Shown here: positions 45,891-57,795 of the stretch, one piece after another
How the letters are laid out: every line of letters begins with the position of its first letter
Numbering within the stretch: position 1 is the stretch's first letter
From: Metellina segmentata
Lineage: Eukaryota; Arthropoda; Arachnida; Araneae; Tetragnathidae
Direction: 5' to 3'
Assembly (NCBI GenBank): GCA_947359465.1
Contig: OX375873.1
Span: forward strand, 58,437,573 to 58,501,572
Length of the DNA: 64,000 bases
The notes under the pieces: generated by a model
What the model saw: only the letters and a program-made list of their open reading frames with translations
Told to the model about the DNA's origin: nothing
The model's database searches: none
Program-made: the position numbers and the translations under genes

Positions 45891-48800
45891 TTGTTTTATA
45901 TTCTAAATTATAGCCTAACTGAAGAAATGAAAATAATAATTAGAAATAATTCAAAACCACGTGACTCGTTTCCCATCTCGCAGGGATATTATTTATTATA
46001 TTATTACTCGGCTTATAATTTAATTGCCTTCATTTATATTTAAAAAATAACTACGCATTGCTTGCATGGATATTAATGTGGCTAAGTTTAATGTATGAAT
46101 TAACGTATTTTATCAAATTAGAGGAATCTTCGAACACACATAGTTAAATAAACATGTTTTTAGTCTCTAAATGAATTATTTCTTGTGCTTTCAACTAAGT
46201 ACTGCACACATCATATTAGATCTATGCTCTCCCAATGGAGAATCCTCTCTCTCTCTATAAGGAAGATTCATCACATCTATATATATAAAACACTAACGTA
46301 CGTGGACCCGAAATCGACGTTATTTGTGTATCGTCGAATGGCAACAATCAACATGTATAAAATAACCCAGATATTTTGAATTCTTGCTGTTTTCAAATAG
46401 CGGAGGTCAATTTCTATGAAAAATAAGGAATTAAATTGTAATATTTATGTTTGAACTTACTTTTTATTTCTTCCTTTGATGTAAAAGTAATTTAAACGTA
46501 ATTTTACTACCCGGTATCTGGCCACGCGTCAGAATTAATGTTTACTTTTTTAATTTGATTTAGAATTCCGTGTTTGGGTATTTGAGTTGACTGCGAGATG
46601 TTGCGGACATATTTGAGGATTCCCAAGTATTATAAATACGTGTTATTTTTGTTAATAAATCATTATTGTCTTTGTCAATATCGTTGAAAAGTCTTTTGTC
46701 GCATTATTCCATTTCACAATAAATATAATCAGGAAGTCGAAATTCAACACGTTTGAATAGATACCTACGTGTTTTTTCAAGGATTGGAATTTTATTTTTG
46801 TTTGCATTATGTGTTCCGGTATATTACATGTTGCAGAAATATTATTTAGGAGTTAGATTTTAATGATATGTCTATTTCCTGCAAAATATCTCTAGACATG
46901 GGTAATTTTGTAGCGGTATATGTACATTTCGACCAACTTTGCTTAAATATTTGATTGAATATGCAATGATTTAAAGAATTGTTTCACAAAAATAAATAAA
47001 ATATACAAATTAAAACATGTTTAATTACGGTGTGTAAAAAAGTTTAAAAAGCACTATTACACACCGCCGAGCGCTAGCTGGCGCAGACCGACTAGTATTT
47101 GTATAACACGCGTATTCACAAATGCATATTTGTATTATACGTAAGTATAAACAAATGCACATGATATGTATCTACTGTTATATTTTTAATCTATAAATAT
47201 AACAGATTCTCGTTTAACAAGGCTTTTTATTTTGGAAATATGTTTTGCGACAATTACCAATTAGAATATTAACTCTATGTACTTGCAGCTCAAATCTAAA
47301 ATCCTAAGCAATACAGAAATTTTATAAAACTATCCTATGTATACAATACCCATTAGAAAGTATCTGTTCTATGGTTCATGATATAAATACCGTTTAAAAT
47401 GTTGAAACCTCAATTCTTAATTAAAAAACAAATGAAATTGCACTGGCCAATAAAAATTATCCTACAGACCAAAACTTTTATTGGAAAACATGCAACTAGA
47501 TATTTTCCTACGCATCAGATATCTCTCGGTAATAACATCGTAGTTTGACTCCTGTTTTTTACAGGTTTGACGATAACTACTGGTTCCGCGTAATGACTCC
47601 AATAAGAATCTTTGCATCTCCCGACAGGGCTTCGGTTACAATCCATTTCATTTCATGAAATAGTTTTTAAAGTTCGAATCCCGGGTTCTTTAACCCTCCC
47701 TCCGCCGTTCGATATTTCATTCGATATCATCGCAGAGACGTCATCTTCGCGAAAAATGACTTCCCTTCGTTGGATATGGAAAAGTTCGGTCCCCAAGGCG
47801 TTTCCAGGCGTAATGAGGAGTATCGTGGTATTGTGACTTCCGGCACAAACTGAAGCCAGTAAATAGAAATCGAAACCCTACCTTGGCTGATATTGGAGTG
47901 TGCTGGGTTTCGTTCAAAGTTTGGGAATTTCGGTCCCTCCCTCTTGAGACAAAGGCAGTTTAGAATCCAGATGGCTCGGGTGACGTTGGGGATCGAACTG
48001 TGCAATTGTGTCTGCTGTTTTATTTTAATTAGAATTCGAAGAACAAAAGTTTTTTCCGATTTGGTTTCGACTGTTCGTTGTAACATGGATGAATTTTCGG
48101 TTTTTAATCAACGTAAAATGTTTTGCGCGAATTAGATAAAGGATCGCTGTTCAGAAAAAGGCACATTATCGTAACCAGAAAAAGGATTAGTCTTGAAATT
48201 TATTAAAAAAATATAAGTCATCTATGTTTCCTCCATTACAAATTAATTTATTTAAAGGTTTTATTAATTAATCGTAATTCACAATTAAGCTTACAGTAAA
48301 GTTAATATATTTTTTATATTAAGTTCAATATATCAAGAGAGAGTTCATTTCAATATCAAGTTTCAAGTAGACGTTTTTCGATTCCTGATGTAATCAGTAA
48401 ACTGAATTAGTTCTTTACCCTTATTTTAAATAAAGATCTTTTGTAAAATTTTGTTAAAAACCTGAGAGATTACTAATGATTAGATACTGAAAATGACTTA
48501 CTATTAATTCGTTCAAGTAAGTGGTCGCACCTCGAAACCATGCTTTAAAAATTCCTGAGTTGATTATGTAGAGTTTTTCAGGTAACCACGCGACAAGTAC
48601 TCTATAGTACCGACATCTGTCGATAGGGCAAAATTGGTCGAAATACATGGGGACACGGTACCCTAAAATTGATAAAAATGTTTAAAAAATATTTTATTAT
48701 CAATTATTAACTATACAATTTTAGAGAATATGTGCGCAAACTTTATAGCTATGACTGCATTATTTAGTGAGGTAATTCAAGTTTTTCTATCTAACATTTG

Positions 48801-49556
48801 GACCGAAACCAAAAGCATTTAAAAATTCAAAGTACTTTTTCTCGGTTTTTTAGACTATTATGTGTTTTAAAAAAATTGCTAAGTTTTTTATTGTAATTGA
48901 TGTATAGATTTGAAACCTTTTCTGTCGTTTATTATGATGTATGTCAAAACTTTATGCATGGAATGAGGATTTGGAAAGATTTGATCAAAAATTGGCTGAA
49001 ATCAATTATAACTTGTTTTTGTTGTTTTTTACAGTATTTGTTACAAAAATATTTGTAAAAAAATAAATAACTGTAGTAAATGTAATTTCATGCACAAAAA
49101 TGGGAGGAACACTTCCTAGAAGATAAATACAAAAAATATTTGGAAAAGATTAAAATTTGCAGTTGGAGTAGAAATTTGAAAATATTGAATCTATGTCTGG
49201 TTGAGTAAACAATCCGTCATCCATATTTAATTAATTTAACTGCATAAATATAATCTTGAATTTATTTGAATAAATAAATATTAAATCAAATAATGAGCGC
49301 CAATAATTAATCTTAATCCCAAAATTATTTCTTATTTGTGCCGAGGAAAACGAGAAAGCATTAACAAAAGTTTATAACTTCTGTAGCCAACAAGCTTTTA
49401 TGTCACAAACACACTGAATAAAGGATTGTCGAATGACATTTTCATACAGACGTTATTTATTTATATCTACGAACTTGACAGAAGATAACAACACATCAAT
49501 GGATATAGTGTGAAGCAACAACATTATATGTATGTTTTGGTACCAATCGAGAAATA
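45891..49556. other. Stretch without a confident gene
   Basis: Mostly AT-rich. An inverted repeat CGGTGTGTAA/TTACACACCG spans 47028-47066. 47590-48130 is less AT-rich, with open frames on both strands (74, 119 and 80 codons) but no recognisable product. The remainder is plain. Confidence 0.4.
47028..47066. repeat. Inverted repeat, 10-bp stem
   Basis: CGGTGTGTAA at 47028-47037 and TTACACACCG at 47057-47066, separated by 19 nt, next to a GC-rich 'gagcgctagctggcgc' patch. Confidence 0.8.
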
Positions 49557-49587
49557 AAATTTAATTCATTAAATAATCGTAAAAGTT

Positions 49588-49770
49588 TTAAGTAACATTA
49601 ATGTCGTACATTTCTACTTGTCTATGCCCAAGAGTTTTTGTGTTAAGAACAAACAAATCGCGTGTGGGTTCTCCATTATTTTCGTTGCGTGGTGGATCAG
49701 ATTTCCGAGATCTGTCCGATTCACGTGCTGGTATTGTTTTGGCTTTCGACTGTTTGGCTCGTTTGGACAT
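49588..49770 (-). CDS. Small basic open frame, candidate gene or first exon
   Basis: The 60-codon minus-strand frame starts MSKRAKQSKAKTIPARESDR and is rich in Lys/Arg/Ser in its first half, which suggests a nuclear or nucleic-acid-associated protein if real. The start context CCAAAATGTCC matches the arthropod consensus. The upstream DNA (to about 50100) is less AT-rich and includes a TATA-like TTTATAA on the minus strand. ATTAAA lies within about 40 nt after the stop, a possible poly(A) signal. I recognise no family, and no splice partner is evident. A partly similar start lies at about 50533 on the same strand. Confidence 0.25.
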   Translation of the reverse strand: MSKRAKQSKAKTIPARESDRSRKSDPPRNENNGEPTRDLFVLNTKTLGHRQVEMYDINVT

Positions 49771-50671
49771 TTTGGCGTAGAATACTTCTTACCTTTCGAA
49801 ACCGGGGTACAATGTATATTTTTTGAGTACCACAAAAAAAGGTAATCGCGGAAAATTTAAAGACGGAAAATAAAAGAATAGTTAAATGCACGATATCACG
49901 TTCAATAGAGACTTAAACAGAGAATGTTATAAATGCGTATTGATCTCGCACCGACGTTGTCGGCTGATGCAATCGCAGCGCAAAGGTGAGTCACTGAAAT
50001 GCGCACTGCCGTCACATTAATTTAGTCTAGCTCCAGCCTTTGTTTGAGCACGACGCTTGAGGTGCTTTTAGTTTCGTCTCTTTGCGCTTTATACATAATA
50101 ATAGAAATAAAACCTAAACACGAAATACTTGTTTAGATATCGGACTTCAAAGCGTGAAAATTTCGCTGAAATTTCAAAGTGCCCATATATATGTATAATA
50201 AACACAAGAAAAATTATAGAAACGTCAACAGGAAGAAAAATAGAAGGATTAGGAATCCAAGAAAATCAGGATATTCGATGCTGAACGTCAACGAATGTCT
50301 ATGACATTTTTTTTTATAGAGACATAGAAATTTAATAAAAAATAAATGTGCAAATTTCATAAATGCCAGAACCCGTTCGATAATTTTTGCTTCTTCAGAC
50401 AAACGAAGTCGCTTTCGAAGACTGTTTTCTCCGAAGTTTCGTTGCTTTAGAAAACAGCTTTTTGAGCTTTGTCTGCCGCACGTGCTGTAATGTTTTACTC
50501 TTCTGTTTGTTCGACTCGACAACATTTGACATTTTCCGATTACAAATCGATCTCTTCGTGAGTAAGTTACGACAGTAAATTTTACTTCTGTGATTCTAAG
50601 GAAACGACGTAGAGAGCTGATAATAGTTGCTTTGATCTAAAAATTCCAGATAGAATAATTCCAGATAGAAT

Positions 50672-50992
50672 TCACGGTAGCCTGGTTGGTAGGCATTCGA
50701 TCACCAACAAGAGAGTTGCGAGTTCGCATCTCGACTCAACCAAAGACCATCGTGTATGTGGGGGCTGGTGCACGTTAAATATGTCATCTCAAATGTTCTT
50801 ACGTTGTCATGGTGTAGAGATTAGGAGAGTGGGTTACAAGGAATGCACTGTGCACGTCATCTGACCGTGGATCAAAATTCGAGGTTGTTGTTCTCTGATA
50901 TTTCCCTTCGGTAGTGATCCCAGTCCGTCGCTAATAATCCGTATCCGTTGTATTGCTCTAGTTCGACACTCGTTCAATTACCTATCTGACGA
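50672..50992 (+). repeat. SINE-C copy, full length
   Basis: Head 'gtagcctggttggtaggcat' (A box), 'agagttgcgagttcgcatc' (B box), 'gaccatcgtgtatgtggggg', 'ctggtgcacgttaaat', then the shared body and the tail 'caattacctatctg'. It is one of the clearest copies of the alternative head. 50640-50670 just before it has a 17-bp direct repeat ('attccagatagaat'). Confidence 0.85.
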
Positions 50993-51119
50993 CATCAGAG
51001 CTCAGGGTTCGATAGTTTCTGCTGCTTCAGACAGATTCTTTTTTTTTATATATGATGCGTTTCATGTATTACATATAATATCAGATAATAAAGATTCCAC
51101 GCTATATTTCTCTCTAGCA

Positions 51120-51340
51120 ATAGGTAGGCAGTAGATCATGAACCACATGATTACGAGTTCGCATTCCGACTCAATCAAAGACCGTTGTGAAGGAGGGGGG
51201 GGGCTGGTGCACGTTAAATCTGTCGTGATCTCAAAAGTCCTCACGTTGGCATGGTGTAGAAATTTGAAGAGTAGGTTCGAGAAAATATGCTGTGCACATC
51301 ATATGACTATGGTGAATCAGTTTGGTGGTGATCTGTGAAT
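51120..51340 (+). repeat. SINE-C copy, 3' truncated
   Basis: 'attacgagttcgcattccg' (B box), 'gactcaatcaaagaccg', a G-run, 'gggctggtgcacgttaaatc', 'tgtcgtgatctcaaaagtcc', 'tcacgttggcatggtgtag', then 'acatcatatgactatgg'. The tail is absent. Confidence 0.75.
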
Positions 51341-52617
51341 CCTTTTAAATAAGTTCAGCGTCCATTGAAATTAGAATGAGTTTTATTTGAAAATTGATCA
51401 CCAGTGATATACTGTATTCTACAAACTAATCGGATTAATCATCTTGAATTTAGGTAAAACTGTTCTATTAACTGTAATTCGAAGAGTTGTATACGAAGTT
51501 AAAGTAATTTCATATCGAATGGAGCTTGTGGAAGCAAACTCGTCGATTGGAAATTATGCTAGCGATAAAAGTTCAGCTTTCGACGGATTACATTTCTGGG
51601 AAAAATTCCATTTAAGGGAAATGTAATCCAAGAGACAATTTTCCTTGAATGATTTCTTCCAACTTCGGCTGAGATTATAGTTCCAGAATTCATCCGTTTC
51701 GAACTTTGATTTTTTGTTGCCATTTCTCCCTCAGCGAAATAACTGAATACTGCATTTCTATTTTGAAATACGACTCGTAAGAAAATATAGAAAATGACTG
51801 AAAACAAAATGTTGTACCATTAAAATAAAGTTACAGGTGAAGAACGATATGAAGTTACAGCGGGGAGCACCGGAATGTGAATTCAGGCATGGTGAATGTT
51901 CTTCTAAAAATTGTGTTCTTCAAAGAGAGATGAAAAATTGGGAAGAAGGGGATATAAATAAAATGCAGCTCACATCTCCGTAAGACTTTTCCTTTTCGTT
52001 ATTTGGGTGTCTTGCCATAGCATTTCGTGGAACAAAGAGCGAATTCCTAGAAATTATTACAGCCGACTCATAAACAAACTGGATCATGTTTTTAAGATGG
52101 CCTTTGTATCTCATACACTAGAACTAAGATGTTTTCAAATTTATTCTAAGGGTGGAATGGGTTTGAGCGAAAAAATTGGATCAAATATCGTATTTTTCTG
52201 CTTCAATTCATTTTTTCAACACTACTATACACTAATTTAACCGTACAGGTGAAATCATGCTGTAATATAATTTAATTTTTTGAACATATTATTTAAGTAA
52301 TATTTATAGAAAATTTGTCCTTTAGAAGTTAATATTACATTTGTTTTAAGTTAAATTCGTGTTCCATGGAGAAGTAGGATATGGCATTCCTTTTCTCTCG
52401 CATGTCTATGGAATGTTAGCAATAACATTCCTATTAATTTCACGATTATAGAGATGGTGTAGAAAATCTCTTCTGATAGCCTGATGAACAAGAGACTCTC
52501 TCTTAACACTCACAAACACTTTATTGCACACAGCACAAAATTTACCCGTTCATGAAGCATTTTACTTCCCAATATCTCAGACGATAAATCGTCACACACA
52601 TCCACACGCAAGTGATC
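51341..52617. other. AT-rich stretch without recognisable gene
   Basis: Short motif-free open frames only (51444 plus, 51559 minus, 51920 minus, 52007 plus). Confidence 0.45.
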
Positions 52618-52620
52618 TTA

Positions 52621-53059
52621 GGCCCGGTGCACACATCCGGTTTTTCAACATGCGGCGCCGCTGCTGCAACGTAAGTGCGGTCTGAGATACATTAGATCCA
52701 ATGGAGCAGTGCACACATGCCTTCAGCGCCGCTGGGGCTACACGCGTCCAACTTGTGTGCAATTTGTACCGTAGTTCCCCACGGCGCCGCACTGTCGCCA
52801 CACATGAGTGTCCGTTCTGAAGTACCTTGTTTTTATAAACAAATGGAATATAAATAATTCATAAATGGTTGTATTCAGTAACGTCTATTTTGTTTCAAAA
52901 TATACTTTTTTGTACACCAAGTAAGCGAAATAAACACGTTTTCTTCGATAGAATATTTATCGCAAATGGCGCGAAATGAGTTCGTGCGTCATTTCACGGT
53001 TGTGTGCATAGTTGGGCTTCGGTGCCGCACATTGAAAAACCGGATGTGTGCACCGGGCC
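52621..53059. mobile_element. PIF/Harbinger-like MITE copy 2, 439 bp, TSD TTA
   Basis: The terminal inverted repeats start GGCCCGGTGCACACATCCGG on both strands and stay identical for about 28 bp, then nearly so to GCGGC. They are flanked by TTA at 52618-52620 and 53060-53062. The interior shares the AT-rich centre and the CGGCGCCGC words with 29041-29456. No coding capacity. The open frame at 52592-52801 (minus) is a shadow. Confidence 0.9.
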
Positions 53060-53237
53060 TTAGAATCTGTTCTTGTTTACTCAAGTAAACTATGTGAATT
53101 GTAAGTTGCTTGGGCTGCCATTTATGAGCGAGGAGGGAAATATTGGTTACAAACTTCAACTAGTAATTTTTTTTATTCTTCAAAAATATAGCAAAGTCAT
53201 TATGGGAAGGAGGAGGACACAGAGAATAGAGAGCGAG

Positions 53238-53238
<1 letters not shown>

Positions 53239-53281
<43 letters not shown>
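53239..53281. repeat. (GATA)n-(GA)n microsatellite
   Basis: About seven GATA units run into GA dinucleotides. Confidence 0.95.
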
Positions 53282-53838
53282 AAAGAGAGCACATGGTATG
53301 GATCAACATTATTTTAATGATTTAAGTAAAAAGTGCAGGATGATGATTATATACAGAAAATTATATACGACATCATCGTCGTCTACTTCCTTGAAAAGCC
53401 ATGAATTCTCTCTGTCCGTCAGTGGAAATCAAAACATTTGGCGTAAAATCTCAAACTTGAAAGTCCTACCCCATGCTCCAATCACTCAGTCGTTAACTTG
53501 ATTTATATCACCTCACTATTCCTCCTCCTCGTTTAACAGTGTGGAAACTGCTTAGTAATGGTCAGTTTCTGATACAAAACCTCTTCGAAACTGTCCCCAG
53601 TTCTGGACAAGGGGCACTTTGTTTTTCCGACTTGTCTCGACGAGGTGTCTCGTCCTTAGTAAAATCGACCAGACCTTGATGGACGAGGCATCACATTGAA
53701 GTCAATTGAAGGGTTAAATAGAGGTAGTAAAAAGTAGTTTGATTAGCCGCTCTACAGTATGTCTGACATCTATAATATATAGAGCAAATTCCGATCCACT
53801 ACGAATCAGATCAGGATTTGTACCTAGAATCGGTAGAA
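53282..53838. other. Gene-free stretch with a GACGAG palindrome relative
   Basis: 53630-53695 carries 'cgacgaggtgtctcgtcc' and 'gaccttgatggacgaggc', relatives of the field at 19775-20105. Nothing else recognised. Confidence 0.5.
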
Positions 53839-54515
53839 TCTAAGGCCAGAATATTACAAACATAACTTAAGGCCAGATTATTACAAACATAAACTAAGGC
53901 AACTCTGTATTACAAACAGAGCCTAAGGCCAGAGTATTACAAACAGAACCTAAGGCCAAAGTATTACAACTAAAACCTAAGGCCAGAGTATTACAAACAG
54001 AACCTAAGGCCAAAGTATTTCAAATAAAACCTAAGGCCAGAGTATTACAAACAGAACCTAAGGCCAGAATATTACAAACAGAACCTAAGGCCAAAGTATT
54101 TCAAATAAAACCTAAGGCCAGAGTATTACAAACAGAACCTAAGGCCAGAGTATTACAAACAGAACCTAAGGCCAAAGTATTTCAAATAAAACCTAAGGCC
54201 AGAGTATTACAAACAGAACCTAAGGCCAGAGTATTACAAACAGAGCCTAAGGCCAGAGTATTACAAACAGAGCCTAAGGCCAGAGTAATACAAACAGAAC
54301 CTAAGGCCAAAGTATTTCAAATAAAATCTACGGCCAGAGTATTACAAACAGAACCTAAGGCCAGAGTATTACAAACAGAACCTAAGGCCAGAGTATTACA
54401 AACAGAACCTAAGGCCAGAGTATTACAAACAGAGCCTAAGGCCAGAGTATTACAAATAAAACCCAAGGCCAGAGAATTGCAAATAGAACTTAAGGCCAGA
54501 GTATTACAAATAGAA
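53839..54515 (+). repeat. 27-bp minisatellite, ~25 units
   Basis: Unit starts run every 27 bp from 53922 to 54489 with no indel (22 units). Three earlier, more diverged units start at 53839, 53866 and 53893, the last with a 2-nt insertion. Two unit types alternate: type A (cctaaggccagagtattaca + aacagaa) and type B, which differs at several fixed sites (aaagtatttc, aaataaaa). A-A-B triplets form an 81-bp higher-order pattern at about 54030-54191. One plus-strand frame, PKARVLQTE (A) / PKAKVFQIK (B), is open from after a TAA in the third unit to a TAA at 54522-54524. It contains no ATG. Confidence 0.95.
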
Positions 54516-54611
54516 CTATTCTAAAGGCTGCATGTTAAACTTTTATATTTCAATACCTCAACGTGTCTTGCATATAAAAAACTTTTTTTAAACGTCCTTA
54601 TCTAATCTAAT

Positions 54612-54925
54612 TGAAGGCCGCAGTAGCACGGTCGGAAGAGTAAAGGATTAACAACCGGAGAGTTGCGAGTTCGAATCCAACCGAACATCATCGTGTTCAA
54701 GAGAGCATGTTAAACCTGTCTTGGCCTCAAATGTCCTTTCGTTGGTATGATATGAAAGTTTGGAGAGTGGGGTGCAAGTTCAGGTGTGACCTCGTCATCT
54801 GACAGTGGTTAAAAATTGCGTGATGTTGTGATCGGATCCTTCTCTTCCGGTTTGATCCCGGATAGTCACTAATAGTCCATTGTGTTTCTCCAGTGCGACG
54901 TTAGAGAAATATCTACGTAACAAAT
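54612..54925 (+). repeat. SINE-C copy, full length
   Basis: Head 'cagtagcacggtcggaagag' (A box), 'ggagagttgcgagttcgaat' (B box GAGTTCGAATCC), then 'gtcttggcctcaaatgtcc', 'gtttggagagtggggtgcaa', 'cctcgtcatctgacagtgg', 'tttgatcccggatagtcac' and a tail ending 'atatctacg'. Confidence 0.82.
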
Positions 54926-55721
54926 TCCTTTGATTATGTATCATGAAGTTCGCAATCCATATGAAGTGTGTATGGTTGTAAAATTGCTTAAAATGCTATC
55001 GTACTTAAAATTAGAAAAAAGAAAAGCATTTGAATTCCAAAATTCTGTTCTTAGAAAATATTACTTTTAATTTTATTATTTTGATTACATTAGACTAATT
55101 TAAGATGTCTCACGCGTAAAGTTTATTTCTGAAAAAACTCAATTTTAAATTTGTTTGCATTCTGCAACATTTCTCATTCTGCTCGTCTCTTTGTAAAATG
55201 CATATTTCAACGAAAGCCTCAGCACAAGCCTTTCATATACAAATTCGAATTCCTAAAACTGTTTACCCTAAAACAACCAAAAGGAAATTTATGGAAAGCT
55301 TCATCTTTTGGCTCTGACACTAAACATACTTTGCACCTTTATGTTAAATTGCTTTTAGTTTTGAAGCAATCACGACGTTACCTTCACATTGCATATTTTT
55401 GTTCCATTCAAATTCATCTTAAATTCTTTCCAGTAGATTCTCATATTTTATGTAGCTTTTCAAAATGAGATTGCTTCTTGAAAAGGTCTTGCATTTTTGA
55501 AAGTTTTGAAACTTAAAATTTTTATGCTTATGTGGCAGTTTTGTCTTAAATTGTGTTAATTTTGGGTTTTGCATTTAAAATTCAAATTGTAAAATGGAGC
55601 AATGAATAAACAATAATAATATCTTCCTTTCACTTTTTTAAGTTGAATTTGTTTTCAGTATTTAGTGTCTTAGAGGGTTAACGGCGATTTTATGTTATGC
55701 ATTATACAATGTTGCTATACT
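54926..55721. other. AT-rich stretch without recognisable gene
   Basis: A 105-codon plus-strand frame (55151-55468) is Phe/Lys/Ser-rich and motif-free, so it is likely chance. Confidence 0.45.
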
Positions 55722-55930
55722 TACAAAAATTACCCGGGATTTTGTCATAAAACAAAAGGTATCAATTTATTGGCCAACAATTATTACATCTCCTTCAAAG
55801 TAATCTCTTCTAACTTAAATGCACTTCTGCCAACGTTTTTTCCAATCCTCAATACATGACTTGTTGCTTCGACAAATGATATATGCACTTGTTCAATAAT
55901 GTCTCTTATAGTTAAACGACGTAACAAAAC
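55722..55930 (-). pseudogene. Mariner-type transposase C-terminus remnant with terminal repeat
   Basis: On the minus strand, near 55790-55860, one frame reads EDWKKRWQKCI, a stop, then RRDYFEGD. This matches the W-x-K-C ... D-Y-F-E-G-D end of a mariner-like transposase lineage distinct from the one at 28646. The non-coding end continues through 'aattgataccttttg' and 'gacaaaatcccgggtaattt', which looks like the element terminus. Stops and frame changes show it is dead, and no catalytic core is present. Confidence 0.55.
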
Positions 55931-56039
55931 ATCAACAAAAGTTGAATGAAAACTATAGTGAGAACTTTTGTTTCAAAAGAGTTGATCAACTTTTTAGTGG
56001 ATCAAGAAAAGTTTGACCCATTCAAACTTTATCGTGCAA

Positions 56040-56420
56040 GTGATGAGTCATCCTCCATCTGCTTTCGAGTCGTTTCCACGCAAACGATCTGTCTTGGTTT
56101 ATTTTATTCGAGAAACAAAACAAAAGTGCTATTTTATTCTCTAGACCAAGTTTCTATCTTCGCAATCGTTAAAGATAGATTAAAAATTTCTACGGATTTG
56201 AAATCTGTGGAAAATTATACACCAGTTCGATACCTTAAAAGTGAATTTCTATAAGTAAATAGTTTTTCAATTGTAACTTTTATGTTTTCGCTTTTTAAAC
56301 TGTTGATCAGTTTCTATTGAAATGTGTGAACAAAAACTGATTCAAGTCATATTCAACTTTCATCGATCAACTATAATCGGTCAATTAAACTTGATTCGTG
56401 AGAACGCGCCTTAAGCAACA
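56040..56420 (+). repeat. Family X copy 2 (homologue of 5369-5815, inverted)
   Basis: 56080-56250 aligns to the reverse complement of about 5523-5690: 'ttattcgag', 'caagtttctatctt', 'aaaaatttc.acggatttga', 'aaatctg' and 'ataccttaaa'. The hairpin TCTATCTT-11 nt-AAGATAGA (56153-56179) is conserved. The 102-codon open frame 55946-56254 spans it, and a homologous reading in copy 1 shares VSIFAIV.DR.KISTDLKS. No clean termini were found; 'gtgagaacgcgcc' at about 56398-56410 may be one end. Confidence 0.5.
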
Positions 56421-57537
56421 ATTCTCTGACCTAATTGACATGTTGATCATCAGTCGAAGTGGATGGTCTACTAGATCGCTATTCATCTACAACGGATTCT
56501 CTACTTTCTTTAAACTTATTATGCTATTCAAATGTTGTTTTGATAAACAGTGATCTGTAAAAGGTTTTTGCAACATTTCAAATGTGTTTGTAGAAGAAAT
56601 TTCATGCTGGAAACAAAATTTAATGCACGTTCTTTGCTCAATTATATTCGACATTTCGAAAAATCGACCGAAGTGAAAATTCTTCTCTTATTAAAAACAA
56701 ATTTAGTTTTAGACAATAAAATTAAATAAATACCTAACTTTTGCACATGTTTATATAAGTCGTAAAAATATTTGCTAAACGTTCGCAGACGATATCTACT
56801 ATAAATGTATTTTAAAGGAAGCATTCCTTTAAAATACTTTATATTTAAAATAAAATACTTATAATTAAATTTTGATCACATTAGTATACACATAGCGAAT
56901 TCGCACATTTCAAAAATATTAATTCGTTTACAAAAAATAACCCACTTATAAAACAATATTTACGTCTCATAGTATATTGCGCTTAATGGGGGTATTATAT
57001 TCCGCTGTGTGGCGAATATTATATTCCGTTCCAGTTGAAGTATTACATTTCACATATCCGTCATACATTCTTTAGACACTTCAAAATGGAAATAATTAGT
57101 TTCAGTGATTCAACCCGCTTTCATTTTGAACAATAGGGTAACACAAAATATTGCGATATAGTTAAATTGATCATATAATAACGAAATAATACTGACCATA
57201 AGTTATTTGTTTAAAAAACGCAATAGAATGGTATAATGTATACGAAGCACGCTCAGTAAAATTAAGGCACACCGAATGGCTTGTTTTGTCTTGTCTGAAA
57301 AGTCACAGACACGTGTGCAAATGATAGATGTTTTGTAGAAATTTTGTAAAAGCTATAACTGTCATTGTAAAACCTAAGGCGTCGTTCTGCTAATACACGC
57401 ATTTCATGTAATTCTATAAAAAACGACTTCAAAATGTACTTATTTGAACTTCTGAGTCATGGAATTTCTATGTAGCGTAGTATGGTTTTCCTCCTTAAAA
57501 TGCATAATGATTAAATAACTAGAATTATTGGTTGAAG
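56421..57537. other. AT-rich stretch without recognisable gene
   Basis: I see nothing recognisable, apart from a self-complementary patch 'ttttaaaggaagcattcctt' at about 56810. Confidence 0.5.
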
Positions 57538-57795
57538 GGGGTAACCTAGTTGGTAGAATCAGATATTATCAATCGAAGGGGCACGAGCTCGAAACTAAAA
57601 CCAGCCGAAGATCGTCGTGTACCTGACGACGCGTTATGTTGACCCCAAATGTTCTCACTTTGGTAGTAAGTGGAAACTTGTTGAGTGACGTGTCAGCTCA
57701 GGTGTTAACCTCGTCATCTGACCACTGATCAAAATTGCGAAGTGTTTACCTCGAACCAGTGACTTGCTCCAATGCGATGTAAATTCAACTACTGG
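57538..57795 (+). repeat. SINE-C copy, body partly deleted
   Basis: Head 'ggtaacctagttggtagaat', 'cacgagctcgaaact' (B box), 'agatcgtcgtgtacc', then 'ccccaaatgttctcac', 'gtcagctcaggtgttaacct' and 'cgtcatctgacc'. The segment between 'gcgaagtgtt' and 'ttgctccaatgcg' is shortened relative to other copies. Confidence 0.72.

Noticed and set aside
46190..46380. Helitron end, from 'tctctctctataaggaa' and 'tctatatatataaaacacta'
   Set aside because: Similar words occur at some Helitron starts, but I found no CTRR end or terminal hairpin, and simple repeats could explain it.
47590..48135. GC-richer block with frames on both strands (up to 119 codons) as a gene
   Set aside because: Frames overlap on opposite strands without motifs, and I could not choose a strand; kept only as an unassigned block.
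53839..54524. CRISPR array
   Set aside because: The units are contiguous with no unique spacers and the context is eukaryotic; it is a minisatellite.
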